Shown piece by piece: positions 34,837-44,159 of a DNA stretch of 60,194 nt (its first letter is position 1; each line of letters begins with the position of its first letter). Source of the DNA: Spirochaetales bacterium (lineage in GTDB: Bacteria; Spirochaetota; Spirochaetia; Treponematales; Treponemataceae); NCBI GenBank assembly GCA_030540405.1, contig JAUNWH010000003.1:38293-98486 (forward strand), given 5' to 3'. A model generated the notes under the pieces. It was not told where the DNA came from and searched no databases. It was given only the letters and a program-made list of their open reading frames with translations. The translations under genes were made by a program, and so were the position numbers.

Positions 34837-37608
34837 TTACTCAGATTTTAAATAATCGATTCCAGATGAAACAGAAACATCTCTTGACAATGCAACGAAT
34901 TTTATTTCGATTCCGGGCTTTGTATGCTCAAGCGAAATTTCGTAGTTGCCTTTTTCAAGCTGAACCTGTCCGATTACAGCGCCTGTTTCTTTTCCTTCTG
35001 TGGAACGGCATTCAAATGCGAATGTTGGTTTTCCGTCAATAAGCACATTGCATACAGACTGCGAAACTTTGTCCACTTCAGCTGGCTTTGAATAAACTCC
35101 AAGCACATTGTAAACTCCGTTTTCCGGCGCAAAGAAAATTCTTTTTGTTTCCCCGTTGCAAAGGAATCTGAAATTTTCCTGCGCTGGATTTTTTGCGTTC
35201 TGATTTTCAGTTTTTGGAGCCAAGACTGGAATATTGTTTAGCGAACGAAGATTGCGTTCAGCGACAAGAGTTTTTGCAAGGAATTTTATAATGTCCATTG
35301 CGCAAACTTGAAGTTCCGCAGTTGTGAGCTCGCCGTTTTTTAAGCTTGACTTTATGTTGTCGTTGTTTCCGTCTTTTTCCGCAGTGTCGTTGTTTACAAT
35401 CATGTAGATGTCATTTCTTGCGCGGACCATCGAAGATGTAAGTTCAATTTCTCCTTTTCCGCCTTTTACGCAGTCGTTTATTCTTGCCCACCAGTCGGTC
35501 ATTACGATGCCTGTGTATTTCCAGTTTTTGCGGAGAATTGTTGAATTTAAATCATAGTTACTTGCCGCAAAATGTCCGTTGATTTGATTGTAGCTTGTCA
35601 TAATTGACTGGGCATTTCCACGTTTTACGGCGGCTTCAAACGGCTTGAGATAAATTTCTCTTAACGCGCGTTCTGAAACTATTGAGTCGTGCTCGCGTCT
35701 TTGCGTTTCCTGGCTGTTCGCGGCAAAATGTTTTATTGTTGCAAACGGGCCTTCTTTTGAAACGCCTTTTAAAATTGCAAGCGTCATCTCGGAAGTTAAA
35801 AGCGGATCTTCGGAAAAATATTCAAAGTTTCTTCCGTTGAGCGGATTTCTGTGAATGTTTATTCCAGGTCCAAGAACTGTGTCAATTTGATTTTGCATTA
35901 GCTCTTGGCTTTCAAATTCAAAAAGCTCCTGAACAAGAGGCGGATTCCATGTGCAAGCCAGCAAAGTTCCTATCGGCATAAGAGAAGCTTCTTTTCCTGT
36001 GTCGAGCCTTATGCCAGAAGGTCCGTCCGCGCATCCTGCAACAGGAATTCCGTAGTCATAAAGAGATTCGCTTACGCCTCCAAAAACTGATGCGATTCCC
36101 ATTGTCGCTTTGCGGCTCATCATTCCTTCTCCGCGCACAAGAGTTGCAAGCTCTTCATTGTTCAGTTGCGCAACAAATTTTTCAAGCAGCTCAGGATTTT
36201 TCTTTACGTCTTGAAATTTTATTCCTTTGTTTCCCGTGAACGGAATTTCTTTTGGAAGATTTTCTTTTATGCGCTGTTCAAGGCTGAATGATTCGAGCGG
36301 AACATTTTCTTCTTGAATTGAATAATTTCCGTCTGGCTTTAATTGTGCTGGCTTGATTCTTGAAAAAGCTTTTCTTGGAGCAAGAGCCTGGCAAAGTTTT
36401 TCTGTGGCGTAAGTTTTTTCAACTGAAATAAAATCGCTGCTTCCCACAGGAATTTTTTTTGCGCTTTCACAGTCTGTTCCCAGGAACACAAAGTATTTTC
36501 CTTCTTCAAGAACAAATGAAAATTCAAATCCAGAAATTCCAGAGTCGTCATAAGAAGCTGTTGATTCCAAATTGAACGAAAGATCAAGTTCTTCCGACTG
36601 TTCCGGTTTTAGCAAATTTGATTTTTTGAATGCGACAAGAACTTTTGAAGGCTTTCCGAGTTTTCCCTGCGGAGCTTGAACGTAAAGCTGGACAATTTCT
36701 TTTCCGCTGAATTTTTTTCCAATATTTTCTACGCGGACTTTTACGTTTACATTTTTTCCGTCCACAGAAGAAGAAATAAATTCAGTTTTAAATTCCGTGT
36801 AAGAAAGTCCGAATCCAAATGGAAACAAAATTTTTTCTTTTGCAAATGTTGAAAAATATCTGTAGCCGACATAAATATCTTCCATATAAAAAGATTCATT
36901 TGGCGTTGCGAAATTTTTTGTGGAAGGATAATCGTCTATTGATTTTGCGATTGTGTCTGTGAGTTTTCCGCATGGAACTGATTTTCCGCACAGAACATTT
37001 GCGCAGGCTCTTCCGGATTCTTGTCCGCCTTGCCAAGCATAAACTACGGATTTTATTTTTCCAGAAAATTCTTCATCGTTAATCCAATCTGTGTCGATTA
37101 TTCCGCATGAATTAAAAACAATTATAACGCTTTCAAATGCCGAGCAAATTTCTTTTATTGCGTTGCGCTCCTCGTCAGTTAAAAGCCAGCAGCCTTTTTC
37201 TTTTGTGAAGTCTTTGTCTTCGCCCGCATTTCTTCCTACAACGAAAATTGCTTTTTTTGAAGCTTTTGCCGTATTTTTTGCAAGTTCCGCAGAAACAGGA
37301 AATTCCTTTTGAAAATAAGGTTCCATTGCCCAGCCGCCTCCGCCATTGTCAAACGGATTTTTCTTTATCCAGTTTCTGTAAATTTCTGCAAGCTCCTTGT
37401 TCGCCATTGGAATGTTGTCTGTTAAATTTGTGGAATAAGGCGAGCGGACTGAACCTCCAGAACCCATTCCGCATTTGTAAAAATCAAACTGGCATCTTCC
37501 AAAAATAGAAACAGTTTCATTTTCTGCAAGCGGAAGCGTATTTTCATTGTTCCTAAGAAGTACGATTCCTTCCTGTGCGGCTTCAAGAATTTTTTCTGCA
37601 AATGTCAT
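34837..37608 (-). CDS. GH3 beta-glucosidase-type enzyme with swapped domain order
   Basis: A 923-residue cytosolic enzyme; no signal peptide. The start at 37608 (MTFAEKILEAAQEG) has GGGGGA upstream. Domain order is reversed: the (alpha/beta)6 domain comes first (EGIVLLRNNENTLPL), then a fibronectin III-like domain, then the catalytic (alpha/beta)8 domain in the second half (ADGPSGIRLD, HFAANSQE, and GIVMTDWWA with the nucleophile Asp), and a C-terminal beta-sandwich. This order is known in some rumen GH3 enzymes. It would release glucose or xylose from imported oligosaccharides. The divergent AraC gene is its likely regulator. Confidence 0.85.
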   Translation of the reverse strand: MTFAEKILEAAQEGIVLLRNNENTLPLAENETVSIFGRCQFDFYKCGMGSGGSVRSPYSTNLTDNIPMANKELAEIYRNWIKKNPFDNGGGGWAMEPYFQKEFPVSAELAKNTAKASKKAIFVVGRNAGEDKDFTKEKGCWLLTDEERNAIKEICSAFESVIIVFNSCGIIDTDWINDEEFSGKIKSVVYAWQGGQESGRACANVLCGKSVPCGKLTDTIAKSIDDYPSTKNFATPNESFYMEDIYVGYRYFSTFAKEKILFPFGFGLSYTEFKTEFISSSVDGKNVNVKVRVENIGKKFSGKEIVQLYVQAPQGKLGKPSKVLVAFKKSNLLKPEQSEELDLSFNLESTASYDDSGISGFEFSFVLEEGKYFVFLGTDCESAKKIPVGSSDFISVEKTYATEKLCQALAPRKAFSRIKPAQLKPDGNYSIQEENVPLESFSLEQRIKENLPKEIPFTGNKGIKFQDVKKNPELLEKFVAQLNNEELATLVRGEGMMSRKATMGIASVFGGVSESLYDYGIPVAGCADGPSGIRLDTGKEASLMPIGTLLACTWNPPLVQELFEFESQELMQNQIDTVLGPGINIHRNPLNGRNFEYFSEDPLLTSEMTLAILKGVSKEGPFATIKHFAANSQETQRREHDSIVSERALREIYLKPFEAAVKRGNAQSIMTSYNQINGHFAASNYDLNSTILRKNWKYTGIVMTDWWARINDCVKGGKGEIELTSSMVRARNDIYMIVNNDTAEKDGNNDNIKSSLKNGELTTAELQVCAMDIIKFLAKTLVAERNLRSLNNIPVLAPKTENQNAKNPAQENFRFLCNGETKRIFFAPENGVYNVLGVYSKPAEVDKVSQSVCNVLIDGKPTFAFECRSTEGKETGAVIGQVQLEKGNYEISLEHTKPGIEIKFVALSRDVSVSSGIDYLKSE

Positions 37609-37685
37609 AAAATCCCCCATAATAATTTTTAAGTAAAAAATGTTATAAAAAAACAACACCTGTTTTTTATCAATATTAACACTTA

Positions 37686-37713
37686 TTGCTTTCAAAATCT
37701 TTAACTATATGCT
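37686..37713 (+). promoter_or_regulatory. Promoter of the AraC-type gene
   Basis: TTGCTT (37686-37691), 16-base spacer, TATGCT (37708-37713), leaving a leader of about 35 bases. The 147-base intergenic space also has to hold the divergent GH3 promoter, which I cannot place firmly. Confidence 0.5.
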
Positions 37714-37755
37714 AAATTAATATAACAATCTTCCATTTTTTTTAAGAGGCAGTTT

Positions 37756-38643
37756 TTGAAGCGCTATTCAACTTTCAATGTGGATTTGTCAGAAAATGTT
37801 GCGTACAACGATCCGGCTTTTCCTGCGTATATTACAAGCGGATTTTTATCTTGCTATCCGGATTTAAAAGGCTGCACTCACTGGCATGAGGACTGGGAAT
37901 TTATAGTTGTTATTAAAGGTCTTGAAACTTACAACGTAAATGGAAACTTAATTGAAATTGAAGCGGGAGACGCAATCTTTGTAAACAGCCGGCAAGTTCA
38001 CTACGGATTTTCAGCAGACCGCAAAGACTGCGAGTTTATCTGCATTTTGCTTAATCCTTCGTTGCTTTGCTCCAATAAAGATTTTGATGAAAAATTTGTA
38101 AAGCCATTTACGTACAATGCAAATTATCCTTTTATAAAGCTTAGCCGGAAAATCCAGTGGCAAAATAAAATTATAAAACTTCTAAAAGAAATTCATTTAA
38201 AGAAAGACACAAAGACTTGGCAGTTTGTAACACAGCGGAATTTTTTCAGTATATTCGAGCTTGTTTATTCTAACGTGGACATAAAGTCTGAAAGTTCGGC
38301 GCAAAATTCAGCGGGACTTAACGCTTTAAAGCTGATGATAGTTTTTATTCAGGATAATTATAAGAAGAAAATTTCACTTGAAGACATTGCTTCCGCCGGA
38401 TTCTGCTGCAAAAGCAAATGCTCTTCAATTTTCAGCCAGTATTTAAAGGAATCTCCGATAATTTATCTTATAAAATACAGGCTAAAAATCAGCACAGAGC
38501 TTCTTTGCAAGACTGACATTCCGATTACTGAAATTGCCTATGAATGCGGATTTTCTGGAACAAGCTACTTTTGCGAAACTTTTCACAAATATTACAAGAC
38601 AACACCTCTTGATTTTAGAAAGGATTCCGTACAGATTTCCTGA
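37756..38643 (+). CDS. AraC-family transcriptional regulator
   Basis: A 295-residue regulator with an N-terminal cupin sensor (HWHEDWEFIVVIKGLETYNV, GDAIFVNSRQVHYGF) and C-terminal double HTH (ISLEDIASAGFCCKSKCSSI and PITEIAYECGFSGTSYFCET). It starts at TTG 37756 with AAGAGGC upstream. The cupin part would bind a sugar. It lies head-to-head with the GH3 gene, 147 bases apart, so it probably activates that gene in response to its substrate. Confidence 0.9.
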   Translation: MKRYSTFNVDLSENVAYNDPAFPAYITSGFLSCYPDLKGCTHWHEDWEFIVVIKGLETYNVNGNLIEIEAGDAIFVNSRQVHYGFSADRKDCEFICILLNPSLLCSNKDFDEKFVKPFTYNANYPFIKLSRKIQWQNKIIKLLKEIHLKKDTKTWQFVTQRNFFSIFELVYSNVDIKSESSAQNSAGLNALKLMIVFIQDNYKKKISLEDIASAGFCCKSKCSSIFSQYLKESPIIYLIKYRLKISTELLCKTDIPITEIAYECGFSGTSYFCETFHKYYKTTPLDFRKDSVQIS

Positions 38644-38706
38644 AAAATTTATATTATGGTTTATCCAGGCTGATTGTTAAAAATTTTAACATTGCATATT
38701 TAAACC

Positions 38707-38735
38707 TTGACAAATTTTTCATGTGAACATAAGAT
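38707..38735 (+). promoter_or_regulatory. ptsN-like gene promoter, start codon six bases after -10
   Basis: TTGACA (38707-38712), 17-base spacer, TAAGAT (38730-38735), six bases, ATG at 38742. No ribosome-binding site; probable leaderless mRNA. Confidence 0.6.
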
Positions 38736-38741
38736 ATTAAT

Positions 38742-39188
38742 ATGGACTTAAGAACTGTATTAACACCTGACACAGTAGACCTTCATTTAAAGGGAACTAC
38801 AAAAGAAGAAATTATTGACGAGCTTCTCGATATTCTCGTGAAAGCCGGGAAAGTAACAGATAAAGCAGTTGCAAAGGAGTGTGTTCTTGACCGTGAGCGC
38901 AAGATGTCTACCGGTATGAAGCATGGAATTGCAATTCCGCATGGAAAAACTGACACAGTTTCTGACTTGGTTGCTTGTATTGGAGTTTCAGACAATCCTG
39001 TTGATTTTGACAGCTTGGATCAGGAGCCTTGCCGTATATTTATTATGACATTGTCGCCTGTGAACAAAACTGGTCCGCATCTTCAGTTCCTTGCTGAAGT
39101 TAGCCTTTTATTTAAATCTGCTGACAAGCGCGCTCAGATACTGAATACTCAGGACAAAGCGGAAGTTATAAAGATTTTAACTGAATAG
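38742..39188 (+). CDS. PTS EIIA-type (PtsN-like) regulatory protein
   Basis: A 148-residue EIIA domain of the fructose/nitrogen type. The phosphorylated His is in GMKHGIAIPHGKTD, and DFDSLDQEPCRIFIM follows as in PtsN. Spirochaetes often have PTS phosphorelay proteins without sugar transport subunits, so a regulatory role is more likely than transport. No EIIB or EIIC gene is nearby. It is a single-gene unit with its own promoter and terminator. Confidence 0.88.
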   Translation: MDLRTVLTPDTVDLHLKGTTKEEIIDELLDILVKAGKVTDKAVAKECVLDRERKMSTGMKHGIAIPHGKTDTVSDLVACIGVSDNPVDFDSLDQEPCRIFIMTLSPVNKTGPHLQFLAEVSLLFKSADKRAQILNTQDKAEVIKILTE

Positions 39189-39215
39189 TTTATTTTATTC
39201 TATTATTTCTATAGA

Positions 39216-39245
39216 AGCTCTTGCTAAATGCAGGGGCTTTTTTTG
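39216..39245 (+). terminator. Terminator after the ptsN-like gene
   Basis: AGCTCTTGC, loop TAAAT, GCAGGGGCT (nine pairs with G-U), followed by T7. Confidence 0.8.
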
Positions 39246-39302
39246 TTTTTACTGAATTTCATTTTTGCACAGAAAAACGGAGACGCGTTTAAAAGAAAAT
39301 AC

Positions 39303-39330
39303 TTGACATTTTGTCTTTTTTTGTCATAAT
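39303..39330 (+). promoter_or_regulatory. Promoter of the fab operon
   Basis: TTGACA (39303-39308), 16-base spacer, CATAAT (39325-39330), followed by a short leader with AGAGG before the ATG at 39358. Confidence 0.7.
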
Positions 39331-39357
39331 AAAATAAAATTTATAAAAGAGGTAATT

Positions 39358-40314
39358 ATGGCTGAAAAATACGCATTTTTGTTTCCAGGACAAGGCGCAC
39401 AGGCTCCAGGAATGATAAAAGACGTTGCTGAATCTTTTTCTTCAGCAAAGAAAGTTATTGATGATGTTTCTTCCATTGTAAATTTAGATATGGCAAAACT
39501 TTTGTGGGAATCAGATGCGGCGGAACTCAGTCGTTCTGACAACAGCCAGATTGCCATAACAGCGGCTTCTCTTGCTTTGATGGCTGCTTTAAAAGATAAA
39601 AATATTGAGCCTTCTGCGGCAATGGGATTCAGCCTTGGAGAATTTCCGGCTCTTTACGCTGCAGGAGTTTTGTCATTTGAAGATGTTGTAAAAGTTGTAC
39701 GCCAGCGCGGACTTATAATGCAGAAAGTATGCGAGGAAATCGCGGCGAAAAATGAAGGCCATGCGCCTGGAATGACTGCGGTTCTTGGACTTCCTCCTGA
39801 AAAAGTAAAAGAAATTGCTTCCAGCATAAAAGATGCTTATGCGGCAAACATGAACAGTGTAAAGCAGACTGTTGTGAGCGGAACTTTTGATGCTCTTGCT
39901 GCTGTTGAAAAAGCTGCTTCTGAAGCTGGCGCGCGCCGTGCAGTCCACTTAAAGGTTGCAGGTCCTTTCCATTCGCCTTTGATGCAGGATGCCGCTGTGG
40001 AATTTGAAAAAGCCATTGCAGATGTCAAGTTCAATGACCCTAAAATCAAGCTGTTTTCAAATGTAACAGGAAAAGAATGTGTTTCCGGCGAAGAAGCAAA
40101 AAAATCCGCAGTTCTTCATCTTACAAATCCAGTTCTTTGGACAGACGAAGAGGATTGCCTTGCTTCTGTTATGAAAGCTGATGGTTTTGACAAGTGGGCT
40201 GCTCTTGAAGTTGGTCCTGGAAAAGTTCTTTCTGGACTTTGGGGAAATACTGACTACAACGCTTCGATTGCAGTTTTGCCAGTTAACACAGCTGAATCTG
40301 TAAATAATCTTTAA
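39358..40314 (+). CDS. fabD: Malonyl-CoA:ACP transacylase
   Basis: A 318-residue acyltransferase that loads malonate on acyl carrier protein. FLFPGQGAQAPGM opens the fold, AMGFSLGEFPALYAAG holds the nucleophile Ser (GFSLG, usually GHSLG), and KVAGPFHSPLM holds the catalytic His. First gene of a four-gene fatty-acid elongation operon. Confidence 0.93.
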   Translation: MAEKYAFLFPGQGAQAPGMIKDVAESFSSAKKVIDDVSSIVNLDMAKLLWESDAAELSRSDNSQIAITAASLALMAALKDKNIEPSAAMGFSLGEFPALYAAGVLSFEDVVKVVRQRGLIMQKVCEEIAAKNEGHAPGMTAVLGLPPEKVKEIASSIKDAYAANMNSVKQTVVSGTFDALAAVEKAASEAGARRAVHLKVAGPFHSPLMQDAAVEFEKAIADVKFNDPKIKLFSNVTGKECVSGEEAKKSAVLHLTNPVLWTDEEDCLASVMKADGFDKWAALEVGPGKVLSGLWGNTDYNASIAVLPVNTAESVNNL

Positions 40315-40327
40315 TAATGAGGATAAT

Positions 40328-41071
40328 ATGCTTTTAAAAAACAAAAAGGCTTTGGTTACTGGTTCTTCACGCGGAATCGGACGCAAGATTGTTGAAGTTT
40401 TTCTTGCAAATGGATGCGAAGTCTGGGGAATGTGCACAAAAGAATCCGCAGGAAAAGCTGAGCTTGAAAAACTTGCCGTGGAAAACGGAACTGCTTTCCA
40501 TGAGTTTTATGCGGATGCAGGAAACGCAGAGGTTCTTACAGCGGCGGTAAAAAATGCTCTTGGCGAGTCTGGCGGTTTTGATGTTCTTGTAAACAACGCA
40601 GGAATTACACGCGATACTTTGAGTTTTAGAATGAAAAAGGAAGACTGGGATTCAGTTCTTGCTGTAAACCTTACTTCGGCTTTTCTTGTTTGCCAGATTA
40701 TTTCAAATGATATGATTCACAAAAAATCAGGCTCTATAATCAACATGGCTTCAATTGTTGGAATTCATGGCGGAGCTGGCCAGGTGAATTATTCTGCAAG
40801 CAAGGGTGGACTTATTGCGTTTTCCAAATCGCTTGCAAAGGAAGTTGGAAGCCGCGGTGTTCGTGTAAACTGCATTGCTCCAGGATTTATTGAAACAGAC
40901 ATGACAAATGCTGTAAAAGAAGAAATCCGCAAGGCTTGGGTTGAAGGAATTCCTTTAAAGAGAGCTGGAAAGCCTGAAGATGTTGCAAACGCGGCATTGT
41001 TCCTTGCTTCAGATTTGAGCCTTTATGTAACTGCTCAGGTTATTGGTGTTGATGGTGGAATGGGAGCTTAA
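40328..41071 (+). CDS. fabG: 3-oxoacyl-ACP reductase
   Basis: A 247-residue short-chain dehydrogenase. VTGSSRGIGRKI binds NADPH, NNAGITRD follows, and the catalytic Ser/Tyr/Lys are in NMASIVGIHGGAGQVNYSASKGG. It reduces 3-oxoacyl-ACP in elongation. It starts 13 bases after fabD. Confidence 0.94.
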   Translation: MLLKNKKALVTGSSRGIGRKIVEVFLANGCEVWGMCTKESAGKAELEKLAVENGTAFHEFYADAGNAEVLTAAVKNALGESGGFDVLVNNAGITRDTLSFRMKKEDWDSVLAVNLTSAFLVCQIISNDMIHKKSGSIINMASIVGIHGGAGQVNYSASKGGLIAFSKSLAKEVGSRGVRVNCIAPGFIETDMTNAVKEEIRKAWVEGIPLKRAGKPEDVANAALFLASDLSLYVTAQVIGVDGGMGA

Positions 41072-41129
41072 GGCTTTCATTTATAAATTTATCTACTATA
41101 ATTAACTAATTTATTTTATGGAGAAAATT

Positions 41130-42377
41130 ATGCGCAAAGTTGTTGTAACAGGACTTGGATGTGTTTCGCCAATCGGAAACAGCGTTGAAGAAACTTGGGC
41201 TTCTATAAGAGCTGGAAAAAGCGGAATCGCAACTATAACACATTATGATGCTTCTGCTTTTAAAGTAAAATATGCTGCTGAAGTAAAGAATTTTGAAGCT
41301 GACAAATACATGGATCCTCAGTCAGCACGCAAAATGGCAAGATTTTCAAAATATGCTGTAGCCGCTGCAAAAATGGCTTTGGACGATTCAAATCTTACAG
41401 ACAACAAGGAAGCCTTGGACAATGCTGCTGTTTACCTTGGAGTTGGAATCGGCGGACTTGAAATCACAGAATCAAGCATGAAAAGCTATTTTGACTCTGG
41501 ATTTAAACGTATGCCTCCAATGACAATTCCTCAGCTTATTCCAAATGAAGCTGCTGCGAACATCAGCATAAAGTTTGGACTTCACGGAGTTGCGCACACA
41601 ATCGCTACAGCTTGCGCTTCTGGTTCAGATGCTCTTGGACAGGCTTTGGACAATATCCGCGCAGGAAGAAGCGATATTATTCTTGCCGGCGGTGCTGAAT
41701 CTACACAGAACGGATTTGCAAACTTGGGCTTTACAGTTCTTCAGGCTTTGAGTTCAAAATGGGCAGACGATCCTTCAAAGGCTTGCCGTCCGTTTGACAA
41801 GCAACGCGATGGATTTGTTATGGGTGAAGGCGCGACAATTCTTGTTCTTGAGGAATACGAGCACGCAAAAGCCCGTGGCGCAAAAATCTACGCTGAATTT
41901 GCCGGATATGGCGCAACTTGCGACGGCTATCATCTTACAGCTCCTAATCCAGACGGAATCATGGGAGCACGCGCAATGACTTTGGCAATGAAAGATGCTG
42001 GCGTAAAACCAGAAGATGTTACATATTACAATGCGCATGGAACTTCAACTCACTTGAATGATTCCGGCGAAACTGCAATGCTCCACATGGCATTCGGCGA
42101 GGCTGCAAAAAAACTTCATATTTCTTCAACAAAGAGTATGCACGGACACTGTCTTGGAAATGCCGGAGCTCTTGAAGCTATGGTTTGCGTAAAGGCAATT
42201 CAGGAAGGATACATTCCACCGACAATCAACCTTGATGAAGTTGATGTTGAAGGTGGTTGCGACCTTGACTACACACCGAACAAAGGAATCGACATGAACA
42301 TTGATGTTGCTATGAGCGGAAACTTCGGATTCGGCGGACACAACGGAATTGTTGTATTCAAAAAAGTCAGCGAGTAA
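41130..42377 (+). CDS. fabF: 3-oxoacyl-ACP synthase II
   Basis: A 415-residue condensing enzyme. The Cys-His-His triad lies in ATACASGSDALG, YNAHGTSTHLND and SMHGHCLGNAGALE. The start at 41130 (MRKVVVTGLG) is chosen because GGAG sits seven bases upstream inside an earlier in-frame ATG reading. It extends acyl-ACP by two carbons. FabH and ACP genes are not in the window. Confidence 0.94.
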   Translation: MRKVVVTGLGCVSPIGNSVEETWASIRAGKSGIATITHYDASAFKVKYAAEVKNFEADKYMDPQSARKMARFSKYAVAAAKMALDDSNLTDNKEALDNAAVYLGVGIGGLEITESSMKSYFDSGFKRMPPMTIPQLIPNEAAANISIKFGLHGVAHTIATACASGSDALGQALDNIRAGRSDIILAGGAESTQNGFANLGFTVLQALSSKWADDPSKACRPFDKQRDGFVMGEGATILVLEEYEHAKARGAKIYAEFAGYGATCDGYHLTAPNPDGIMGARAMTLAMKDAGVKPEDVTYYNAHGTSTHLNDSGETAMLHMAFGEAAKKLHISSTKSMHGHCLGNAGALEAMVCVKAIQEGYIPPTINLDEVDVEGGCDLDYTPNKGIDMNIDVAMSGNFGFGGHNGIVVFKKVSE

Positions 42378-42381
42378 AAAC

Positions 42382-42813
42382 ATGGAAAGATTTACTGATA
42401 TAGAAAGCCTTCTTCCGCACAGAAAACCGTTTTTGTTTGTGGATTCAATTGAAAGCTGCGATGAAAAAGGTTGCGTCTGCACAAGAAAATTTACAGATGA
42501 AGACTTTTTCTTTAAAGGACATTTTCCGCAGTATCCTGTAGTTCCGGGTGTAATTCTTATTGAAACTATGGCGCAGGGTGGCGGAGCAGCATTGAGCTTG
42601 CAGAAAACTTTTGCGGAAGGTAGCTTGTTTTTCCTTGCTACAGTTGACAAGGTTAAATTCCGCAATCAGGTTCGTCCGGGCGACACTGTAAGAATGGAAG
42701 TTACAAACTTGCGTGTAAGTCCAAAAATGGTAAAGCAGTCGGGCAAAGCTTTTGTAGGCGATGTTCTTTGCGCTGAAGCCGAATGGATGTGCCTTGTAGG
42801 TTCTGCAAGTTAA
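42382..42813 (+). CDS. fabZ: 3-hydroxyacyl-ACP dehydratase
   Basis: A 143-residue hot-dog-fold dehydratase. LPHRKPFLFVD and GHFPQYPVVPGVILIETMAQ hold the catalytic His and Glu. The start at 42382 (MERFTDIES) falls four bases after fabF. It ends the fab operon; its stop overlaps the stop of the convergent gene at 42810. Confidence 0.94.
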   Translation: MERFTDIESLLPHRKPFLFVDSIESCDEKGCVCTRKFTDEDFFFKGHFPQYPVVPGVILIETMAQGGGAALSLQKTFAEGSLFFLATVDKVKFRNQVRPGDTVRMEVTNLRVSPKMVKQSGKAFVGDVLCAEAEWMCLVGSAS

Positions 42814-43448
42814 ACAGAATTAGTTGATTTTGTTCTTTTAGCCGTTGTCTTTTTGGCAGCGGCTTTTTTTGTTTGCTGGGGATTTTTTGAAGGACGTCCG
42901 CCTTTTTTTCCGTTTGCGCGGGAAGCGGCTGCTTTTTTTTCTGATTTTATTTTTCCAAGGATTTTTCCGGCATTTGAAACAGGCAGCGGAATTTCTTGTG
43001 TCTGCCAAAGCTTAAGATTTTTCTTTCCTTCATTCTTTAAAAAAGCAATTTGCTGAATTAAACTATATGCGGAATCCAAACGGGCTTTTAAATTTGCGCA
43101 GAAAATTTTTTCCGTGGAATCTTCAATCCGCTCTTCAAACTGATCTATTAAACTCAAAATTTCGTTTGCGGCAGTTGCAGCTTCTTTTGCGAAAGTTTCA
43201 ATATCAATTTCTTTTGTTGAGCTGCTTCTGAATTTTTTTAACGCTTCTATAATCAGCTTGTCGCTCGGCTTTAGTTCAACCGGGTCGTTTTTGAATTCCG
43301 CGGCAAGAAGAAAAAGCGAGATGTTTGAGTCAAGCATATTCAAATCGAATATTTGCGCTGAATCTGGTTTTGCAGAAAGCTGAAGCTCTTCGATTTTTCG
43401 CTCTACGGATTTTTGAAGCTCTATGATTTCCTTTTTTTCTATAGTCAT
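42810..43448 (-). CDS. Coiled-coil protein with basic, AT-hook-like tail
   Basis: A 212-residue protein that I cannot assign to a family. The first ~150 residues are helical and acidic, with coiled-coil character. The last ~45 are Lys/Ala-rich and contain KKGGRPSKNPQQ, whose GRP core resembles an AT-hook, followed by KKAAAKKTTAKRTK as in histone H1-like proteins. A nucleoid or RNA-binding role is possible but unproven. The start at 43448 (MTIEKKEIIEL) is preferred to one 30 codons upstream, since TATACT lies nine bases before it. It is convergent with fabZ and divergent from ndk. Confidence 0.7.
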   Translation of the reverse strand: MTIEKKEIIELQKSVERKIEELQLSAKPDSAQIFDLNMLDSNISLFLLAAEFKNDPVELKPSDKLIIEALKKFRSSSTKEIDIETFAKEAATAANEILSLIDQFEERIEDSTEKIFCANLKARLDSAYSLIQQIAFLKNEGKKNLKLWQTQEIPLPVSNAGKILGKIKSEKKAAASRANGKKGGRPSKNPQQTKKAAAKKTTAKRTKSTNSV

Positions 43449-43493
43449 TCTGCTGCTAGTATAGATTAGGTTTTTGCGAAAGTCTATTACCCG

Positions 43494-43522
43494 TTGAAAA
43501 ACAAGGGGATTTCTGTTAAAAT
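43494..43522 (+). promoter_or_regulatory. ndk promoter, start codon six bases after -10
   Basis: TTGAAA (43494-43499), 17-base spacer, TAAAAT (43517-43522), six bases, ATG at 43529. No ribosome-binding site. Confidence 0.6.
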
Positions 43523-43528
43523 CAGAAT

Positions 43529-43975
43529 ATGAGTACAAGATGTTTTACAATGTTAAAGCCTGGTGTTTTGAATCGCAGGCTCGTGGGTGAAGTTGTTAGC
43601 CGCCTTGAAAAAAAAGGTCTTAAACTGATCGGACTGAAACTTATGAATATAAGCCAGGATCTTGCTTCCCAGCACTATGCAGAGCACAAGGGAAAAGCTT
43701 TCTATGATCCGCTTCTTGATTACATAACAAGCGGTCCTGTTGTTGCGATGGTTTGGCAGGGCGATGACTGCGTTACTTTGGTTAGAAAAATTACTGGCGC
43801 AACAAATCCTGCAGAAGCGGCTCCGGGAACTATCCGTGGAGATTTCTGCTGCCATACTTCTCATAATATAATCCATGCTTCGGACAGCGATGAAAGCGCA
43901 GAAAGAGAAATCGCATTGTTCTTTAAGCCGGAAGAACTTGTTGACTGGGAAGATCAGGCTGGAATTTGGTATTAA
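43529..43975 (+). CDS. ndk: Nucleoside diphosphate kinase
   Basis: A 148-residue enzyme that transfers phosphate from ATP to other nucleoside diphosphates. FTMLKPGVLNRRLVGEV is the N-terminal signature and NIIHASDSDESAEREI holds the phosphorylated His. Length is normal. Single gene with its own promoter and terminator; the message looks leaderless. Confidence 0.93.
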   Translation: MSTRCFTMLKPGVLNRRLVGEVVSRLEKKGLKLIGLKLMNISQDLASQHYAEHKGKAFYDPLLDYITSGPVVAMVWQGDDCVTLVRKITGATNPAEAAPGTIRGDFCCHTSHNIIHASDSDESAEREIALFFKPEELVDWEDQAGIWY

Positions 43976-43994
43976 TTCTTTCTATTAGAATTAC

Positions 43995-44039
43995 AAGGCA
44001 TTGCATAGGCGCATTTTGTCTCATTGCAGTGCCTTTTTT
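43995..44039 (+). terminator. Terminator after ndk
   Basis: AAGGCATTGCA and TGCAGTGCCTT pair over 11 positions around an AT-rich loop, followed by six T. Confidence 0.85.
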
Positions 44040-44159
44040 GTTTTTCTCTTAAGTTGATTTTTTTTGCATTGAGGAATTGTTTTTTCTGTAGTAATATTGA
44101 GCTATCTAGAAATTTGGTTGAAGAGTAAAATTCAGTCAGCTTTATCAAGGGAATTTAAT

